A stretch of DNA of 64,000 nucleotides, from contig NZ_AJYA01000018.1 in assembly GCF_000265075.1 (NCBI RefSeq), positions 23,112-87,111 of the forward strand, written 5' to 3'. A program made the position numbers and the translations under genes. The notes under the pieces were generated by a model. It ran no database searches and was not told the origin of the DNA. It worked only from the letters and a program-made list of their open reading frames with translations. Shown here one piece after another: positions 59,141-64,000 of the stretch. Each line of letters opens with the position of its first letter. Within the stretch, counting starts at the first letter, position 1. Source of the DNA: Nitritalea halalkaliphila LW7 (GTDB lineage Bacteria; Bacteroidota; Bacteroidia; Cytophagales; Cyclobacteriaceae).

Positions 59141-59638
59141 ATGGCAAGAGCAAGTTTAACCTTAATACACGCATTCCGAAAAACGATTCAGAAACTAAAG
59201 CAGGGCGCCGCCTATCAATGGGGGCATATGGGGGCCTGTAACTGTGGCAACCTCGCCCAGGAGTTGTGCTCGCTATCGAAGGGCGAAATTCATGCCTTCG
59301 CGATGCAAAAGCACGGGGACTGGAACGAGCAGCTCATCGACTACTGTCCTACCTCCGGCTATCCGATGGATCTTATGATCCAAAAAATGCTCGACGAAGG
59401 CTTGACCATTGACGAGCTTGGACACCTCGAGCGCCTTTCGGACCCAGTAGTTCTCGCCGACATCCCGTTCGAGCGCAGAATGAAATTGGAGAAAAACCGA
59501 AAGGAAGACGTACTCCTCTATATGGAAACTTGGTTGCGCCAGTTAGAAGCCGCTTGGACACGTGAGCAGCCACTTCCTGACTTCTCAGAGGCAAGCCCTA
59601 AAAAAGTAGAAAAAGAAAGCGAGAAGGTATTGGTGTAA
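59141..59638 (+). CDS. Uncharacterised protein with CNCG motif
   Basis: A 165-aa soluble protein: RKTIQKLKQGAAYQWGHMGACNCGNLAQELCSLSKGEIH then a helix-rich region (IQKMLDEGLTIDELGHLERLSD) and a Lys/Glu-rich tail. C-x-C (CNCGN) and a later Cys might bind metal. It looks like a Bacteroidota-specific conserved protein, but I cannot name it. Followed at 52 bp by the acidic small protein. Confidence 0.65.
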   Translation: MARASLTLIHAFRKTIQKLKQGAAYQWGHMGACNCGNLAQELCSLSKGEIHAFAMQKHGDWNEQLIDYCPTSGYPMDLMIQKMLDEGLTIDELGHLERLSDPVVLADIPFERRMKLEKNRKEDVLLYMETWLRQLEAAWTREQPLPDFSEASPKKVEKESEKVLV

Positions 59639-59689
59639 CGCTATATTTTCTCTTAATTCGCGCCGTATTTAACGCTAAATGCACAGTAT

Positions 59690-59872
59690 ATGGATGAATT
59701 CGAAGATGACTTCGACTTGTTCGAAGGTGAAGACGAGGAGTTGGATCTAGACATGGACATGGACTTCGATGAGGACGTCTATGACCTAGACGATGACAGC
59801 GACCTAGGTGAAGAGGGCTTCTTGGAGTTTGATGACGAGGAGCTAGACGAAGAAGACGACGAGTTGTTTTAA
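59690..59872 (+). CDS. Ultra-acidic small protein
   Basis: A 60-aa protein with about 36 Asp/Glu and no Lys, Arg or His. The pattern is blocks of D/E separated by Phe, Leu and Met (MDEFEDDFDLFEGEDEELD). No signal peptide or domain. Such composition could mimic DNA or act as a chaperone-like or metal/cation-binding tail; no evidence favours one. Start ATG at 59690 and clean stop; followed by a palindrome and a terminator. Confidence 0.6.
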   Translation: MDEFEDDFDLFEGEDEELDLDMDMDFDEDVYDLDDDSDLGEEGFLEFDDEELDEEDDELF

Positions 59873-59882
59873 TCCTGGAGTA

Positions 59883-59902
59883 CTTTGGCCCGAGGGCCAA
59901 AG
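59883..59902. repeat. Short palindrome CTTTGGCCC-GA-GGGCCAAAG
   Basis: Nine-bp perfect arms, 2-bp centre, just after the acidic protein. Sister of the palindrome at 30546-30563. Confidence 0.5.
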
Positions 59903-59938
59903 TCTATGAAGCGAACAGAGCGCGGCGAAACGAAAGTG

Positions 59939-59967
59939 AAGCGAGGTGAATAACTTCGCTTTTTTTT
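59939..59967 (+). terminator. Terminator after the acidic small protein
   Basis: AAGCGA (59939-59944) / TCGCTT (59956-59961), then T-run. Confidence 0.6.
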
Positions 59968-60038
59968 ATGCTTGATTTTGTGACGTAACCCTTGTGTATT
60001 ATCTTGCGTAAAATTTACTAAACAAAGCATTTACGACT

Positions 60039-60203
60039 ATGTTACTTCAAATATTCAGCTCTCCGATCGAATCAGGTGCACAACTGTTCATCCTTATCGT
60101 GTGTATCCTTCTCGGCTTAGGCGCAGGTATTTCTGCTGTCGATTTTAGAAAAACGGTACTGAAGCCGGATGACGAAGAGGAAGAGAAGAAACAAAAGGCT
60201 TGA
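60039..60203 (+). CDS. Small single-pass membrane protein with acidic tail
   Basis: A 54-aa ORF: MLLQIFSSPIESGAQ, a hydrophobic helix LFILIVCILLGLGAGISA (about residues 16-33), then DFRKTVLKPDDEEEEKKQKA. Its length, helix and charged tail look like a real small membrane protein; it has its own terminator at 60231. Function unknown. Confidence 0.55.
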   Translation: MLLQIFSSPIESGAQLFILIVCILLGLGAGISAVDFRKTVLKPDDEEEEKKQKA

Positions 60204-60224
60204 TCATAAAGTACTTTACTAATA

Positions 60225-60254
60225 TAAAAAAAACCTCCCTTTTGGGAGGTTTTC
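60225..60254. terminator. Bidirectional terminator
   Basis: AAACCTCCC (60231-60239) / GGGAGGTTT (60244-60252), TTTT loop, A and T tracts on either side. Confidence 0.8.
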
Positions 60255-60302
60255 TATTTTCATACCTTTTGCTTCTTTTGCAAGTGTGAGTCCTTTGCAC
60301 GG

Positions 60303-61888
<1,586 letters not shown>

Positions 61889-62111
61889 TTACTCTAAATT
61901 TTAATGAAAACCAATAAAATACAATGATAACATTTTTTTAATGAACTGGGGAGTTCACCGAGAAATCACCTAGTAAAAAACATAAATTGATAAAAAAGTA
62001 AGAACTAAACTGATTTTTTAAGCTATGTCTATTTAGCGAAAAACAGTTACGAAATCGATTGAAAAGGCAAATTTCTTCTTTTTTTTACCCGTAGTTATCA
62101 GCATTGTTGCC

Positions 62112-62119
62112 TATCTTTG
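62112..62119 (+). promoter_or_regulatory. -7 element (TATCTTTG) of pckA
   Basis: Perfect TAnnTTTG match 29 bp before the ATG at 62149; the AT-rich sequence 61900-62110 is otherwise featureless. Confidence 0.5.
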
Positions 62120-62148
62120 AATGGTGTTATTAATCCAAACAAAAAAAT

Positions 62149-63754
62149 ATGATCGCGCAGAACCTTGAGCTCAACTCTTCAGACAAGAGCTTATCTGCCC
62201 TCGGCATCAAGAAGGCAGGTAAAGTTTTTTTGAATCTCACACCGGCCGAGCTGGTGGAGCACGCATTAGCGAACAACGAAGGTGTTTTAACGGACACTGG
62301 AGCCTTAATGTCAGATACCGGTGAATTTACCGGACGGTCTCCTAAAGATCGCTTTATTGTTAAAGATAGCAAAACTGCGGACAGTGTATGGTGGGGAGAT
62401 ATCAATATTCCCTTCGAGGAAGAAAAATTCGAGCAGCTGCATCAGAAAATGCTGGCTTACCTCGAAGACAAGCAGCTGTACATTCGTCAGGCCTATGCTG
62501 GAGCAGATCCGAATTACCGCCTGAACTTAACAGTAGTGAACACGCTGGCTTGGCAAAATCTTTTTTGCTACAACATGTTCTTACGCCCTAGCGCCGAGGA
62601 GCTCGTAGACTTCCCTTCTGATTTTACCATCATCTGTGCTCCTGGTTTTCAAGCAGACCCAGAAGTAGATGGCACGCGTCAGAAAAACTTCGCGATCCTG
62701 AACTTGTCTAAGCGCATGATCCTAATCGGTGGCACTGCCTATGCCGGTGAAATGAAAAAAGGTATTTTCTCCGTATTAAATTATGTGCTTCCTTACGAGC
62801 GTAATACGCTTTCCATGCACTGCTCTGCGAACGTAGGAAAAGAGGGTGACGCAGCCATTTTCTTCGGTTTATCCGGAACAGGCAAAACGACGCTTTCCGC
62901 CGACCCGAACCGTGGACTTATCGGTGATGATGAGCATGGCTGGACTGACGAGGGAATCTTTAATTTTGAGGGCGGCTGCTACGCAAAAGTAATCGACTTA
63001 ACCCGCGAAAAAGAGCCTGAGATCTGGGATGCGATTAAATTTGGCGCCATCGTAGAAAACACACGCTTCTTGCCAGGAACGCGTACTGTGGATTACACGA
63101 ACAATTCTGTCACTGAGAATACACGTACAGCCTACCCGATTCACCACATCTCGAATGCAGTAGAGCCTTCTCGCGCAGGAATTCCGAAAAACATTTTCTT
63201 CCTTACCGCAGATGCTTTCGGCGTAATCCCTCCGATTTCGCGCTTGAATAAAAGCCAAGCCATGTACCACTTCATCTCGGGTTACACCGCGAAAGTGGCA
63301 GGTACAGAAGTCGGAATTACAGAGCCGAAAACAACCTTCTCCGCATGCTTTGGCGCAGCCTTCCTACCCCTACACCCGACAGCCTACGCGACCCTCTTCG
63401 GAGAGAAAATGGAAAAGCATGATGTAAAAGTATGGTTGATCAACACGGGCTGGACAGGTGGTCCTTACGGAATCGGATCCCGTATGAAATTGAAATATAC
63501 CCGTGCTATGATTACAGCAGCCTAGAAGGGGCTTTGGATAATGTCGGCTATCGTCAGCATTCCGTGTTTGGCGTAGGCATTCCTGAGACCTGCCCGAATG
63601 TTCCGGACGAAGTACTCAGCCCACGTGCCACATGGACGATAAAGAGGCCTACGATAAGAAAGCGCGCGAACTCGGTGCAGCCTTTATCCAAAACTTCGAG
63701 AAATATGCAGCTGGTGCGAGCGCGGATATCTTAGCCGGAGCACCGAAAGTATAA
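62149..63754 (+). CDS. pckA: Phosphoenolpyruvate carboxykinase, ATP type (two frameshifts)
   Basis: A C lost near 63522 (GCAGCC|TAG) and a base lost near 63637 (TGGAC|GATAAAG) break the frame. Corrected length is 535 aa, exactly the family's. Segments: [38 protein letters not shown], the P-loop [38 protein letters not shown], and [17 protein letters not shown]. Converts oxaloacetate and ATP to PEP and CO2. Ends at a strong hairpin. Confidence 0.95.
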
Positions 63755-63811
63755 GTAATTCCTTTTTTGGCCTTACCAAAAGAGCATTAAGGGTGCATGC
63801 ATCCACTAAAA

Positions 63812-63847
63812 AGCGCCTACTTCGACACGGAGTAGGCGCTCTTATTT
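63812..63847 (+). terminator. Terminator of pckA
   Basis: AGCGCCTAC (63812-63820) / GTAGGCGCT (63832-63840), then T-rich. Confidence 0.75.
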
Positions 63848-64000
63848 GCGTAAAATGGCGGCGTGCCAGCACCTCCTGTTCTGATGGTACGTTGCATGAG
63901 CTACCCATTCGAGCTACCCTGTAGTAATTAATCCGATCGTGGCCAGGGACATTCCGGAGAGTTTTCCCAAAAACGCTTCGCAAGGATGAAAATAGCCTAA

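Noticed and set aside
63854..64000. tRNA-like reverse-strand sequence near the window end (GGGTAGCTCG..., repeated GAGCTACCC)
   Set aside because: D-arm-like text is visible but no consistent acceptor or anticodon stem could be paired; may be a partial or decayed tRNA, not supportable.

Overview
The window looks like a chromosomal segment of a Bacteroidota bacterium (Cytophaga/Saprospira-like; I would not go below phylum). Evidence: promoters of the TTG-N18-20-TAnnTTTG type (e.g. 48910-48941, 32320-32348, 25065-25095), almost no Shine-Dalgarno sequences, AsnC beside sufBCDSE, and families typical of the phylum (DUF3078, DUF4136, NamZ/DUF1343, long S9 and M14 exopeptidases, small outer-membrane barrels). 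No phage, insertion sequence, rRNA or CRISPR array was seen; there is one tRNA (Arg, anticodon UCG).

Layout. 0.2-2.7 kb: a two-domain truncated-globin-like lipoprotein behind an HMA-like membrane protein, divergent from a TPR lipoprotein. 2.8-11.3 kb: polyprenol-phosphate mannosyltransferase, LolC/E permease, NamZ, a metallo-hydrolase, a small barrel, PabB-DinB, YceI. 11.5-17 kb: gamma-carbonic-anhydrase-like protein, then a compact cluster of esterase, ATP-grasp ligase, GCS2-type carboxylate-amine ligase, class I glutamine amidotransferase and a second ATP-grasp-like protein. This is the best candidate for an uncharacterised biosynthetic system. 17-24.9 kb: surface proteins, a DUF922-like zincin, an M14 peptidase and malate dehydrogenase. 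24.9-28 kb: gene-poor, AT-rich accessory stretch with an iron-box-like promoter, a Cys-rich small protein, a GIY-YIG nuclease and tandem repeats. 28-39 kb: AEC permease plus Tat-exported aminotransferase, SSS symporter, S9 and M14 peptidases. 39.3-46.1 kb: AsnC regulator and sufB-sufC-sufD-sufS-sufE-sufT with a bacilliredoxin. 46.4-50.8 kb: citrate synthase, ACBP, CIA30, DEAD-box helicase. 50.9-54.6 kb: lolD-DMT-pncB-pncA (NAD salvage). 54.7-63.8 kb: sucC, tRNA-Arg, universal stress protein, DUF3078, small acidic proteins, POT transporter, PEP carboxykinase.

Together the metabolic genes give TCA-cycle and gluconeogenic steps (citrate synthase, malate dehydrogenase, succinyl-CoA ligase beta, PEPCK), Fe-S assembly and NAD salvage, plus peptide degradation (S9, two M14, POT uptake), consistent with a protein- or polymer-feeding heterotroph.

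Main caveat: 22 genes, including essential housekeeping ones, carry reading-frame breaks at 29 sites. Nearly all are explained by loss of one base from a short homopolymer, and restoring the base gives whole-codon, family-length proteins. I treat these as probable sequencing/consensus errors and annotate each gene as one interrupted CDS. If they are real, the organism is remarkable; reads or an independent assembly would decide.
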